Counted from the stretch's first letter, positions 1 to 6,545 are shown. The stretch: DNA of 13,034 bases from JAHFJU01 sp964354865 (GCA_964354865.1 CAYHBN010000045.1:1-13034), one strand, 5' to 3'. The notes: generated by a model not told the origin, from the sequence alone. Program-made: numbers and translations.

Positions 1-165
1 TACAAGGCAAAAACGCCGCTTTCACAAGGCGTATTACTCGGGCTGATTGGCGTTTGCGTGGCTGGACTATTTACTCACTCGTTCGAAGAGTTGGCGGCAA
101 GCTATACGCTTATGATACTCGCCTCTCTGACTCTCATACGACCATCGGACGCATTGACAAAGTGA
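1..165 (+). CDS. C-terminal end of a polytopic membrane protein, perhaps O-antigen ligase-like (partial)
   Basis: Frame 1 is open from the window edge to a TGA at 163-165 and gives 54 residues. Two hydrophobic stretches are visible, about residues 9-24 (GVLLGLIGVCVAGLF) and 34-46 (SYTLMILASLTL), joined by a short polar segment with His and two Glu (THSFEE), followed by a short tail with charged residues. A final helix pair with an H-x-x-E-type loop is reminiscent of the C-terminus of Wzy/WaaL-type O-antigen ligases, but this is a guess from a fragment and any polytopic transporter or flippase could end this way. The gene lies 28 bp upstream of the next gene on the same strand. The reading frame and the membrane character are secure; the family is not. 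Confidence 0.5.
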   Translation, partial: YKAKTPLSQGVLLGLIGVCVAGLFTHSFEELAASYTLMILASLTLIRPSDALTK

Positions 166-188
166 GATATAAGACTGTAGCTTAGTAT
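154..188 (+). promoter_or_regulatory. Possible promoter for the gene at 194
   Basis: A perfect -35 hexamer TTGACA lies at 154-159, inside the end of the preceding gene. The best-spaced -10 is a poor TAGCTT at 178-183 (18 bp spacer). A better-looking TAGTAT at 183-188 is only 5 nt from the ATG, matching the short -10-to-start spacing of several other genes here, but is too far (23 bp) from the TTGACA. I cannot choose between them. Confidence 0.3.
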
Positions 189-193
189 TACGC

Positions 194-997
194 ATGAGAA
201 ATCCGACACGAACAATTATCGAAGACGCGCCACGGTTAGACCCCGCTTTGCTACGAAAAGTAAATATCGTACCGCCGAGCACAGAAACACAGCCCATCTA
301 CATGGGAACACCAGTGCATCAAGTTCCGGTGCCGGTTTTAATAACTAAAGAAGTACTTGCATCTGTAATTGCGGCAATTCGCGGCGAAAAAGACATCAAG
401 AAAGCAGAAAAAGAGTTAACAGCCGATAGATACACACTTACACAGTTCACTGCTGAAAATGGGGCGATGGTTGAGGCAACCGTTATTCCAGAACTACGTT
501 CTATTAACCGACTCTTACTACCTGCAGCGCTCACTGCATTTGGCTTTGATAATAAATTTACGGATTTACTCGACTTACAATATGGGCTCATGGGAGATGC
601 CGAATATTTTAATCGCCATAACGCTATGCTTTTACCACCGATACCTCAACAAGCGCACATTAGAGATAATACACGAGCGCGAAACGATGCAAAAACCATG
701 TCTATAAACGCTTTGGCTACTATTGCAGTTGGATTAATGACGAGACTCGATACAGAACTTTCTCCATTAGGTGCAACGACCTGTCATATTCAGGACGATG
801 AGGCAAGTGAGCTTATTGCAAAACGATATTTAGAAAATGATCCACGATATTCATTAGGACACTCAGTAACTGAGGGTACAGTTAGTGTAAAAAAAAACGA
901 AATTTTGACTGATCTAACTGCCTACCAACGTCCTGGATCTAAAGAAAATGCCTACTACCACTCTATTCAAAGATACGGAGCAAGAACCCCACAATAG
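194..997 (+). CDS. Uncharacterised soluble protein, 267 aa
   Basis: I do not recognise this family. The predicted protein has no signal peptide and no convincing membrane helix. The first 55 residues are rich in Pro and polar residues (a likely flexible lead-in). A charged Lys/Glu helix follows at about 65-78 (GEKDIKKAEKEL). Amphipathic helical stretches occur around 95-125 (ELRSINRLLLPAALTAFGF) and 165-187 (KTMSINALATIAVGLMTRL). The C-terminal 40 residues are polar, ending in ARTPQ. The ATG at 194 has no Shine-Dalgarno; the next in-frame ATG is 37 codons in (codon 299-301 region, PIYMGTP), so 194 is the natural start. Its last 35 bp overlap the 3' end of murG on the opposite strand, so the two transcripts must run into each other. 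Absence of any known motif suggests a lineage-restricted protein. Confidence 0.7.
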   Translation: MRNPTRTIIEDAPRLDPALLRKVNIVPPSTETQPIYMGTPVHQVPVPVLITKEVLASVIAAIRGEKDIKKAEKELTADRYTLTQFTAENGAMVEATVIPELRSINRLLLPAALTAFGFDNKFTDLLDLQYGLMGDAEYFNRHNAMLLPPIPQQAHIRDNTRARNDAKTMSINALATIAVGLMTRLDTELSPLGATTCHIQDDEASELIAKRYLENDPRYSLGHSVTEGTVSVKKNEILTDLTAYQRPGSKENAYYHSIQRYGARTPQ

Positions 998-2405
998 TTT
1001 GCGCTGCATGTATTCGCAGAGAAGGCTTTTTTGTCGGTGAATCATGTAAGAGTGACTGTACGGCTGCAACAAAACAAGAGGAATCATTCTCAAGTTCTTC
1101 TTGCTCAAGAACTTTTGCGTTCATACACTGCGCCGCGGCGTTTGCATTCTCGATCTGATCTCCCCTGCTTGCCGCTTTCGAGAGTGGAATAAAAAGTGTT
1201 GGTTTGTTCACCGCGGCGCACTCAAAAACGCTGCCGGCACCCGATCGAGTGACAATGACGTCGGCGAGCGCGTAACAGTCGGGCAATTGCTCATACAGAA
1301 ATTCGTAGGCGCGGTAACGGGGACTTACTGTGAGCGGTTTTGCACCTGCGCCAGTAATGTGAATCACCGCGTACTTCTTAAGCAGTACATCGAGCGATTT
1401 TTCAAGAGTATCATTAATAAACTGAGAACCGAGTGAGCCGCCCATTACCAAAATAGTGGGGATTTTTTCGTGCAGGCCGGTGAACTCGCGTGCGCGCTGT
1501 GCGTCACCTTGAGTAACTGAGGCGCGAATCGGGTTGCCGACTACCTCGATTTTCGAGCGCCGTGCTTCGTTAAAATATTTTTTCGTCTCTGCAAACGAAA
1601 CAAAAATCTTCTGCGCAAATTTACTATTTATCTTTGTCGCAAGCCCAGGCGACAGATCTGATTCGTGAATCCACACGGGAATATTCAGAAGTTTTGCCGC
1701 GGCCGCAACAGGTACCGTAACATACCCGCCTTTACAAAAAACGAGGTCGGGCTTAAAGGCTTTGAGAGCGACAAGCGACTGAAAAAAACCCGCCGCGATT
1801 CGAGCGATATCGGTAACATTTTCGAGTGAGAAATATCGGCGCAACTTACCTGAAGAAATACCTTTGTACTGCCATGAAATCGAGATAGAAGCATCACCGG
1901 TGACACTCTTCAAGAGCGTACTTGGTACGAGCAGAGGCGAGTGTCCGCGAGGACCACTTACTACAATCCGCTTCATCTCGCGTTCAACAATCTGCTGCTC
2001 ACTCTGATTTTTTGTCCCAATATACAAAACCTCTAAATTACCGAGAGAAGAGGTCTGGTCCGTGTGAGGGGAATACTTTCGAGGAACATTATAATTATTA
2101 TGAGATAAGGTCGCGAGCATGTCGGATGCAGGACTCTGAGAAGAACTCGTCGAACCGGTCGAGGGATACCCCTTACTAGAAATGTGCGTTGAAGAATGTA
2201 CGGAGGCACCCTGAGAAGAACTTTCCGAGCCGATAGAGGCATCATGCATGCCTCTATCACCCTGCAGGCGATCATGCATCGCCGAAAGGGTCTGCGAGGT
2301 GTTCTTCGAAGGTGACTGCGTACATTCTTCAACTAATGCCTCAATAACCGCGATGTTGGGAAGTATATGACCCCCGGTCCCTCCTCCGGTAAAGACTATT
2401 CGCAT
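963..2405 (-). CDS. murG: UDP-GlcNAc:undecaprenyl-PP-MurNAc-pentapeptide GlcNAc transferase with internal insertions
   Basis: MurG adds GlcNAc to lipid I to make lipid II at the inner face of the cytoplasmic membrane. Hallmarks: N-terminal glycine loop GGGTGGH with His13; GKLRRYFS (186-193); KGGYVTVP (225-232); HESD (247-250); GNPIRA (290-295); the nucleotide-sugar loop GGSLGSQ (322-328); RSGAGSVFE with Glu395; and DQIENA (416-421). At 480 residues it is about 120 longer than usual. The excess sits in two places: about residues 28-122, Ser-rich and low-complexity, between the first helix and the second strand (LEVLYIG); and about 146-174, just before the GKLRRY region. Without both the length is about 356, normal for MurG. 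All catalytic motifs are intact, so it is probably active. The start codon lies within ftsW (65-nt overlap), implying translational coupling; no Shine-Dalgarno is seen. Confidence 0.96.
   Translation of the reverse strand: MRIVFTGGGTGGHILPNIAVIEALVEECTQSPSKNTSQTLSAMHDRLQGDRGMHDASIGSESSSQGASVHSSTHISSKGYPSTGSTSSSQSPASDMLATLSHNNYNVPRKYSPHTDQTSSLGNLEVLYIGTKNQSEQQIVEREMKRIVVSGPRGHSPLLVPSTLLKSVTGDASISISWQYKGISSGKLRRYFSLENVTDIARIAAGFFQSLVALKAFKPDLVFCKGGYVTVPVAAAAKLLNIPVWIHESDLSPGLATKINSKFAQKIFVSFAETKKYFNEARRSKIEVVGNPIRASVTQGDAQRAREFTGLHEKIPTILVMGGSLGSQFINDTLEKSLDVLLKKYAVIHITGAGAKPLTVSPRYRAYEFLYEQLPDCYALADVIVTRSGAGSVFECAAVNKPTLFIPLSKAASRGDQIENANAAAQCMNAKVLEQEELENDSSCFVAAVQSLLHDSPTKKPSLRIHAAQTIVGFLLRIFE
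1884..1970 (-). repeat. Second in-frame extra segment in murG, palindrome-bearing
   Basis: About 29 codons (MurG residues 146-174) lie between IVERE and WQYKGISSGKLRRY, where MurG proteins normally need only a few residues. The DNA holds the 10-bp palindrome TCACCGGTGA and a small hairpin GTAC-TTG-GTAC. At 1927-1950 (plus strand) it reads ACGAGCAGAGGCG, AGTG, TCCGCGA, which matches ACGAGCAGAAGCG-GCCGCGA at 8488-8507 in the extra segment of aroE, 18 of 20 bases with a 4-nt gap, in the same orientation relative to each gene. Boundaries are estimated from family knowledge, not from an alignment. Confidence 0.45.
2232..2258. repeat. Perfect 11-bp-stem inverted repeat inside murG
   Basis: The arms GATAGAGGCAT and ATGCCTCTATC are exact reverse complements around a 5-nt loop CATGC. 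The hairpin sits in the coding sequence of the low-complexity insertion and encodes the GDRGMHDASIG part of MurG. It has no T-tract, so it is not an intrinsic terminator. Confidence 0.8.
2267..2283. repeat. Second inverted repeat in murG with the same CATGC loop
   Basis: Arms GGCGAT and ATCGCC flank CATGC. It lies 8 bp from the larger hairpin at 2232-2258 and shares the core ATCATGCAT with it, so the two look like copies of one palindromic unit with different outer stems. Confidence 0.75.
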
Positions 2406-3585
2406 AATATGATGTGGCTGAACGATATATTTGTAACAGGATTCCTACTGCTGCGAGATTCGAAACCATCGACGTACCGCCATAACTCACAAACTGCAGA
2501 GTAATTCCCGTCACCGGCATGAGCCCTATATTTACCATAATATTGATAAATGCCTGAATTGTCAGCCAAGAAGTAAGACCAACCGCCACCAACTGCTCAA
2601 ATCGATCTGGCGCATGCTGAGCTATAAGAAGCCCACGATGCGAAATAACGACATACCCAATGACCACAAAAATAATACGAATAAATCCTAATTCTTCTGC
2701 TGAAGCGGCGAAAATAAAGTCATCCGTTGCCTGCGGGAGCCAGTATGCCTTTTGAATACCCTGCGTTAATCCTTTACCAAAAAAGCCACCACTACCCACC
2801 GCAATTTTTGCCTGTTCAGTCTGCCAACAATAATTACGTCGAGTCTCACCTTCTTTAACCTCGGGCTGGCAATTTTCAACTGAAGGATTTAAAAACGACG
2901 TAAAGCGATACTTTAAATATGGCACCGAAGGAACTACAACCAAAACGAACACGGCGACTACCGCCAAACCAACGATAATATGACGAAGCCGTGCGCCAGC
3001 AACGAAATATATCGTTGTTGCAATGGTTGCATACACAAGGGTAGAACCAAAATCAGGCTGCAAAATAACGGGAAAAATTAAAATTGCCGTCACCAAACAA
3101 AAAGACAAAAATCCATTTTTAAAGTCGAGCAGATCGCGGCCACGCCGCTCCATCCATGTTGCTAAATAAAATACGAGTGCGAGCTTCGCGAGCTCGGCGG
3201 GCTGAATCGAAGTATTGGCGAATACAAGCCATGCACGGGCAAAGGTATTGCTTGTAGAACCAAGGAACAACACTGAAAAAAGCAATAGTACCGTTGCAAA
3301 AAAGAGAGGAATCGCAACCTTTTTCCAAAACTTTACCGGAATTCTAAACGCAAAAAACATAACGACCGCTCCAGCCAAAATACGAAACATATGTCTACGC
3401 ATCAAAAAGAAACAATCGACACCATCTTCACCACACGCAGGGAACAACTGCCCTACCGGCTTTGTCAGAGAAATGCTTTTAGGCACACCAATACTCGTCA
3501 TCATGATCACACTAAAAACAAGGAGCATTACAACTGCAACGAGAAGAACCATGTCTACACGTCCTGCACGAAATGTTTTCTGCAT
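2341..3585 (-). CDS. ftsW: SEDS peptidoglycan glycosyltransferase FtsW
   Basis: FtsW polymerises lipid II into septal glycan strands together with a class B penicillin-binding protein. The 414-residue protein has about ten hydrophobic helices. Family motifs: QPAELAKLALVFYL (128-141), QPDFGSTLVYA (176-186), IAVGSGGFFGKGL (261-273), ATDDFIFAASAEELGFI (286-302), with Asp288/289 at the place of the essential extracytoplasmic Asp, and GLMPVTGITLQFVSYGGTS near the C-terminus. The wording PVTGITLQFVSYGGTS fits FtsW rather than RodA. Two outward loops each carry a Cys pair (51/58 and 239/253), the second in an enlarged loop of about 20 residues just before the catalytic region. The start gives a normal short cytoplasmic lead (MQKTFRAGRVD). 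The stop lies inside murG (65-nt overlap), so ftsW and murG form one unit. Confidence 0.95.
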   Translation of the reverse strand: MQKTFRAGRVDMVLLVAVVMLLVFSVIMMTSIGVPKSISLTKPVGQLFPACGEDGVDCFFLMRRHMFRILAGAVVMFFAFRIPVKFWKKVAIPLFFATVLLLFSVLFLGSTSNTFARAWLVFANTSIQPAELAKLALVFYLATWMERRGRDLLDFKNGFLSFCLVTAILIFPVILQPDFGSTLVYATIATTIYFVAGARLRHIIVGLAVVAVFVLVVVPSVPYLKYRFTSFLNPSVENCQPEVKEGETRRNYCWQTEQAKIAVGSGGFFGKGLTQGIQKAYWLPQATDDFIFAASAEELGFIRIIFVVIGYVVISHRGLLIAQHAPDRFEQLVAVGLTSWLTIQAFINIMVNIGLMPVTGITLQFVSYGGTSMVSNLAAVGILLQIYRSATSYYANSLYRRRDRGSYTSQHRGY

Positions 3586-3595
3586 AGCAGGGCAC

Positions 3596-3605
3596 AGTAT
3601 ATACT
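3596..3605. promoter_or_regulatory. Palindromic -10 box shared by divergent ftsW and lspA
   Basis: The only space between ftsW (ATG ending at 3585) and lspA (ATG at 3614) contains AGTATATACT, a perfect 10-bp palindrome that reads TATACT on both strands. A start site about 7 nt beyond each edge would fall about 2 nt before the lspA ATG and about 4 nt before the ftsW ATG. No good -35 is visible; any would lie inside the coding sequences. Inference from sequence only. Confidence 0.55.
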
Positions 3606-3613
3606 AAGTGAGC

Positions 3614-4126
3614 ATGAATGTGACCACCTCAAATGAATCGCCGCTGCAAAGATTTATTCAAAAAAATATTTTCTATATTGGAGCTTTAGCAGACCTTATT
3701 GTACTGGATTATTTCACGAAATTTTTCGCGGAACTATATGTAGGGAGTGAAAAATCTCTCATCATTATTAAAGATTATTTTTACATCACCGTTTCACATA
3801 ATGCCGCAATCGCCTTTTCGCTCCCGGTTTCAGGCAAACTTGTCGCATGGTTTACTCCCCTGCTTTTGGTAGCAATCGTTATGATGGTAAAAAATTCGTG
3901 CGATATGTCGAAAAAACTTACCAAAATCGCACTCGTACTTATTATTGCGGGAACGGTTGGCAACTTTGTCGATAGAGTCTCGAAAGGTTATGTCGTAGAC
4001 TTTCTGAGCCCTTCTTTTTTCCCCAGCTTCAACCTTGCCGATTCGTATTTAACGATTGGTGTTCTAATTCTGATTATAGGATACCGATGGATATCTAAAA
4101 CAGACGCCGCTATTTCGAGTACGTAA
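3614..4126 (+). CDS. lspA: Lipoprotein signal peptidase (signal peptidase II)
   Basis: LspA is the membrane aspartyl protease that removes the signal peptide of prolipoproteins after lipidation. Counting from the in-frame GTG at 3608 (172 residues), the motifs are: first helix with VLDYFTKFF (32-40, the usual DxxTK region), HNAAIAFSLP (64-73, the N-x-x-x-A-F block), AGTVGNFVDRV (114-124) with catalytic Asp122, and VVDFLSP...FNLADSYLTIG (129-150) with catalytic Asp145. Four membrane helices are visible. I prefer the ATG at 3614 to the GTG at 3608, because the GTG lies only 2 nt beyond the -10 box and would not be transcribed from it. It diverges from ftsW and is 63 bp upstream of a membrane-protein gene on the same strand. 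Confidence 0.95.
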   Translation: MNVTTSNESPLQRFIQKNIFYIGALADLIVLDYFTKFFAELYVGSEKSLIIIKDYFYITVSHNAAIAFSLPVSGKLVAWFTPLLLVAIVMMVKNSCDMSKKLTKIALVLIIAGTVGNFVDRVSKGYVVDFLSPSFFPSFNLADSYLTIGVLILIIGYRWISKTDAAISST

Positions 4127-4153
4127 CCAGCACTCGTCTAATTAGCGTTTTCA

Positions 4154-4162
4154 TGGTAGAAT
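4154..4162 (+). promoter_or_regulatory. Extended -10 promoter for the gene at 4190
   Basis: TGG-TAGAAT is a TG-N-TANAAT extended -10 element. A start site about 7 nt downstream would leave a leader of about 20 nt without a Shine-Dalgarno. The 17-base string TGGTAGAATAGTAAGAT differs by one base from the promoter and start of the 572-residue gene (TGGTATAATAGTAAGAT). Confidence 0.5.
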
Positions 4163-4189
4163 AGTAAGATAGCAATTAAGATAAAACGT

Positions 4190-4999
4190 ATGAATGAAAC
4201 TAACACAAACGACACAAGCGTAGGCCCTCCCTCATCTGGGTTTTTAACGTTAGTGTTGAAATCATTTGCAGGATTAGGAGGCGGCATAATTGGTATGCTG
4301 GTATTGCTTGTTATATTTTTGAGCGCCTCTACTATTTTGAACTCAGGATGGAACACTATTATTGTCGATGGAACAACGAGTGATGGGAGTGGCAAAAATC
4401 CTCTCTTCATTTTTATATTCATGGCGATGATTTTTATTTCTTCGCTTGTTTCGAATATTCTAGGCCCGCTCTTTTTTAGCTTCGTACAGTCAGATAAATA
4501 CGTTCGAAGAACCACGTCGATGTATCAGATCTTCTTTGTAAATCTTTCAATTTTTGTACTTCTCGGCCCTTTGTACTTTTTGCTCGACTCTCGAAACGCC
4601 GTTTCTATGGTGAGCTTTCTAGCAGGTTTTCATGTGGTACTTTCGGCACTTGCAAGCATGATTATTTTAGAAATTGTGGGGAACATTAAATACGCACTTG
4701 TCGGATTTTACGGCATTATTTTCGCAACTGTTATGTCGAGTGCAACGATTTTAACTATCTTTGAATTTACCGGACATAATCCTACCTCAGTACTCTTTGC
4801 GACATTGCCTCTCTTATGGATGTCGATGGGCTTTTACACCTCGGTAAGCGAAATGTTCTACCGCTGGCTGTGGAGCCTCTATGGCACCGACTTTATGATG
4901 AGCCAAGTAGCACTCGGAACCGACTACGGCGAAGCTGCGGTTGAAGCAGAAGACGCTCCTCCTCCTCCAGATAAAGATGGCGCGGACTTCTTGCAATAA
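4190..4999 (+). CDS. Uncharacterised six-helix membrane protein with acidic proline-rich tail
   Basis: I do not recognise the family. The 269-residue protein has a polar N-terminus (MNETNTNDTS) and about six hydrophobic segments: 18-50 (with GLGGGIIGML), 71-99, 112-132, 138-164, 167-191 and 198-228. After the last helix comes a cytoplasmic-looking tail (about 231-269) that is acidic and contains four consecutive prolines (EAEDAPPPPDKDG), a likely flexible or protein-binding end. No catalytic or transporter signature is evident. It lies 14 bp upstream of the HicA-domain gene on the same strand and probably shares its transcript. ATG at 4190 is chosen because an extended -10 lies upstream and no earlier in-frame ATG is needed. 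Confidence 0.75.
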   Translation: MNETNTNDTSVGPPSSGFLTLVLKSFAGLGGGIIGMLVLLVIFLSASTILNSGWNTIIVDGTTSDGSGKNPLFIFIFMAMIFISSLVSNILGPLFFSFVQSDKYVRRTTSMYQIFFVNLSIFVLLGPLYFLLDSRNAVSMVSFLAGFHVVLSALASMIILEIVGNIKYALVGFYGIIFATVMSSATILTIFEFTGHNPTSVLFATLPLLWMSMGFYTSVSEMFYRWLWSLYGTDFMMSQVALGTDYGEAAVEAEDAPPPPDKDGADFLQ

Positions 5000-5013
5000 A
5001 AAATAAAAACACC

Positions 5014-6501
5014 ATGGAGACACAAGAGACACATGTTTTGAGCCAAGATGAGGCACGAGCGCTTCTTTCTAAAAAACCAAAAACGCCCACGTTTTTGCCA
5101 GGAATACTTGGTGCAGATATTATCAAGGAATTTGACGATCTTCTGAACCATCCAGAAATTATTGATATCGATATGATGCGCCTCACCGGTGATTTAAGTA
5201 CGCCAGATTTTCAAAGTTATTCACACTTAGCGCCAGAGTGTCATCAAGCAATTATTTCTGCCGAAGATATTGCGCAAAAAATAACGGAAAAACTTATTGC
5301 GCGTATGAAAAAAAACTTTCCAATTATGATAATTAAGTCTGATGGAACAGGAATAAAAGAACCACTGCAAATAAGAAAGAACTTTCAACTTGTCCTAGAT
5401 ATCTTCGAGCCATATTACCTAGACGGCAAACAAGCATTCAGAAACCAGATAATAACCATCGCAAGTGAATCGGTCTTTGCTCATATCGCTTGGGAAACAT
5501 TTCAATTCATGTCGAAATGCGGCCTTTCATATAAGGAAAATGATCCAAGATATAACGCGGTTTTTGACGAATATATTAATATTTTAAAACGGCTCTCAAC
5601 ACAGAAAGATGCATCAGCACATACAACATACTTGCTATGGGACGCCATCGGCGTGCTCAGTCATAAACGCACTGAATTTGGGAAATTTATAACGGAAGAA
5701 AAACGTACCGGACTCGCAATGAACTATAATGAATTCAATGAACTGTTAGGTGAAGTAAATGAGTTATCATACAGACACTCAGTCCCCGGATTCGATATTG
5801 AAAAAGATGGAGCAAAAATATCAATTTTACCAGAGAGATCAGGGAATTCAATTATTTGTGGCATTAAAATAAGTTTCGCTAACGGGGGAGAAGAAACGAA
5901 TCAAAACACATTCGTAATAGATTTATCACGGTGGGACGCAGATTTATACGTGGGAGGTACCGCTTTCCCCCTTTCCGGTTTTAAAGAAGCGCTAGGCGGG
6001 GAACCATTTGTGTACTTTTTACGGTATTTCAGAGCCTTTCTTCTAGAAAAAATATATGAAAAACTAGTAGAAAAAGATGATGCAACAAGGCAACCGCATG
6101 TCGGCAAACAGCAAGAAATAGTAAGTGAAGCAGTCGCTGAGATTGTGGCTGAAGAAATACCAAATGAGGAATTCATTCCCCAAGTTACTTATAGACAAAA
6201 AACAACGCCTGAACCTGCATTACCAAAAGAAACCAATTCCACTTCAGAAGAGAATGTATCACACGTTTCCTCAGATAAACTCAGAAATATTAGCTCTACA
6301 CGGGCAATTGCGGCGCTCTCAAACATGCTCGATGTCGTACGTCAAAATGGCAGCCACGTGGTGTTTCGTGCGGTACCAGGTGCGCCAGGAAAAACGTTTC
6401 CCATTCCACTACACGCAGGCAAAAGCCTCGGTGTCGGTCTATTGATGAGAGCTATTTATATGCTGGGGGTAGATGGCAAAGAATTTCTGAGGAGAGTGTG
6501 A
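5014..6501 (+). CDS. Large uncharacterised protein with a C-terminal HicA-like domain
   Basis: The first 375 or so residues (of 495) resemble nothing I know: a soluble, mixed helical region with no membrane segment. About 375-425 is a polar, Glu/Pro/Ser/Thr-rich linker. The last 65 residues (about 430-495) fit the HicA (YcfA) toxin fold, a small dsRNA-binding-like domain: VVRQNGSHVVFR (441-452), with His448 in the GSH position that is catalytic in HicA mRNA interferases, then TFPIPLHAGKSL (461-472), then a helix and VDGKEFLRRV at the end, the usual close of HicA. The GF turn before the first strand is missing, so RNase activity is uncertain; RNA binding is another option. No HicB-like antitoxin lies nearby. 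It starts 14 bp after the upstream membrane-protein gene, with no Shine-Dalgarno, and ends convergent with the next gene. Confidence 0.75.
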   Translation: METQETHVLSQDEARALLSKKPKTPTFLPGILGADIIKEFDDLLNHPEIIDIDMMRLTGDLSTPDFQSYSHLAPECHQAIISAEDIAQKITEKLIARMKKNFPIMIIKSDGTGIKEPLQIRKNFQLVLDIFEPYYLDGKQAFRNQIITIASESVFAHIAWETFQFMSKCGLSYKENDPRYNAVFDEYINILKRLSTQKDASAHTTYLLWDAIGVLSHKRTEFGKFITEEKRTGLAMNYNEFNELLGEVNELSYRHSVPGFDIEKDGAKISILPERSGNSIICGIKISFANGGEETNQNTFVIDLSRWDADLYVGGTAFPLSGFKEALGGEPFVYFLRYFRAFLLEKIYEKLVEKDDATRQPHVGKQQEIVSEAVAEIVAEEIPNEEFIPQVTYRQKTTPEPALPKETNSTSEENVSHVSSDKLRNISSTRAIAALSNMLDVVRQNGSHVVFRAVPGAPGKTFPIPLHAGKSLGVGLLMRAIYMLGVDGKEFLRRV

Positions 6502-6545
6502 GGATGCTCTATTCTTGCAGTAGGTGAGTTTTATCGAGGAGCTAT

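Larger units (their letters stand above)
2040..2324 (-). repeat. Large low-complexity in-frame insertion in murG with hairpins and a 75-bp-period repeat
   Basis: This encodes about 95 Ser/Thr/Gly/His-rich residues (MurG 28-122) that are not part of the glycosyltransferase fold. Two perfect hairpins share the loop CATGC: arms GATAGAGGCAT/ATGCCTCTATC at 2232-2258 and arms GGCGAT/ATCGCC at 2267-2283. A diverged direct repeat aligns 2131-2170 with 2206-2245 (28 of 40 identical, 75 bp apart, so in frame), both containing CTGAGAAGAACT; in protein this is GSESSSQGAS (residues 59-68) and GSTSSSQSPAS (84-94). The segment is also open in a second minus-strand frame along nearly its whole length. Confidence 0.65.

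Noticed and set aside
1869..1882. Shared 14-base string ATCACCGGTGACAC between murG and aroE (about 8387-8400)
   Set aside because: In aroE it encodes part of the conserved SITGDTM motif and is in the opposite orientation relative to the gene; the core is a palindrome, so I treat the match as chance rather than a repeat copy.
2040..2324. Intein in MurG
   Set aside because: The extra segment is only about 95 low-complexity residues, with no splicing blocks and no Cys/Ser start with a His-Asn end.
2033..2332. A 99-codon minus-strand ORF almost coincident with the murG insertion
   Set aside because: It is Arg-rich with no recognisable motif or ribosome-binding signal and lies in a second frame of the insertion, so it is more likely a by-product of that sequence's composition than a gene.
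3608..3610. GTG as the start of lspA
   Set aside because: It is only 2 nt beyond the apparent -10 box, so it would not be in the transcript; the ATG at 3614 fits better.
5536..5556. Shared ENDPRY peptide in the 267-aa and 495-aa unknown proteins
   Set aside because: The match does not extend beyond six residues and the surrounding sequences are unrelated.
6502..6545. Terminator between the convergent genes
   Set aside because: No stem followed by a T run is visible; only a 4-bp GGGT/ACCC stem occurs just inside the 572-aa gene.
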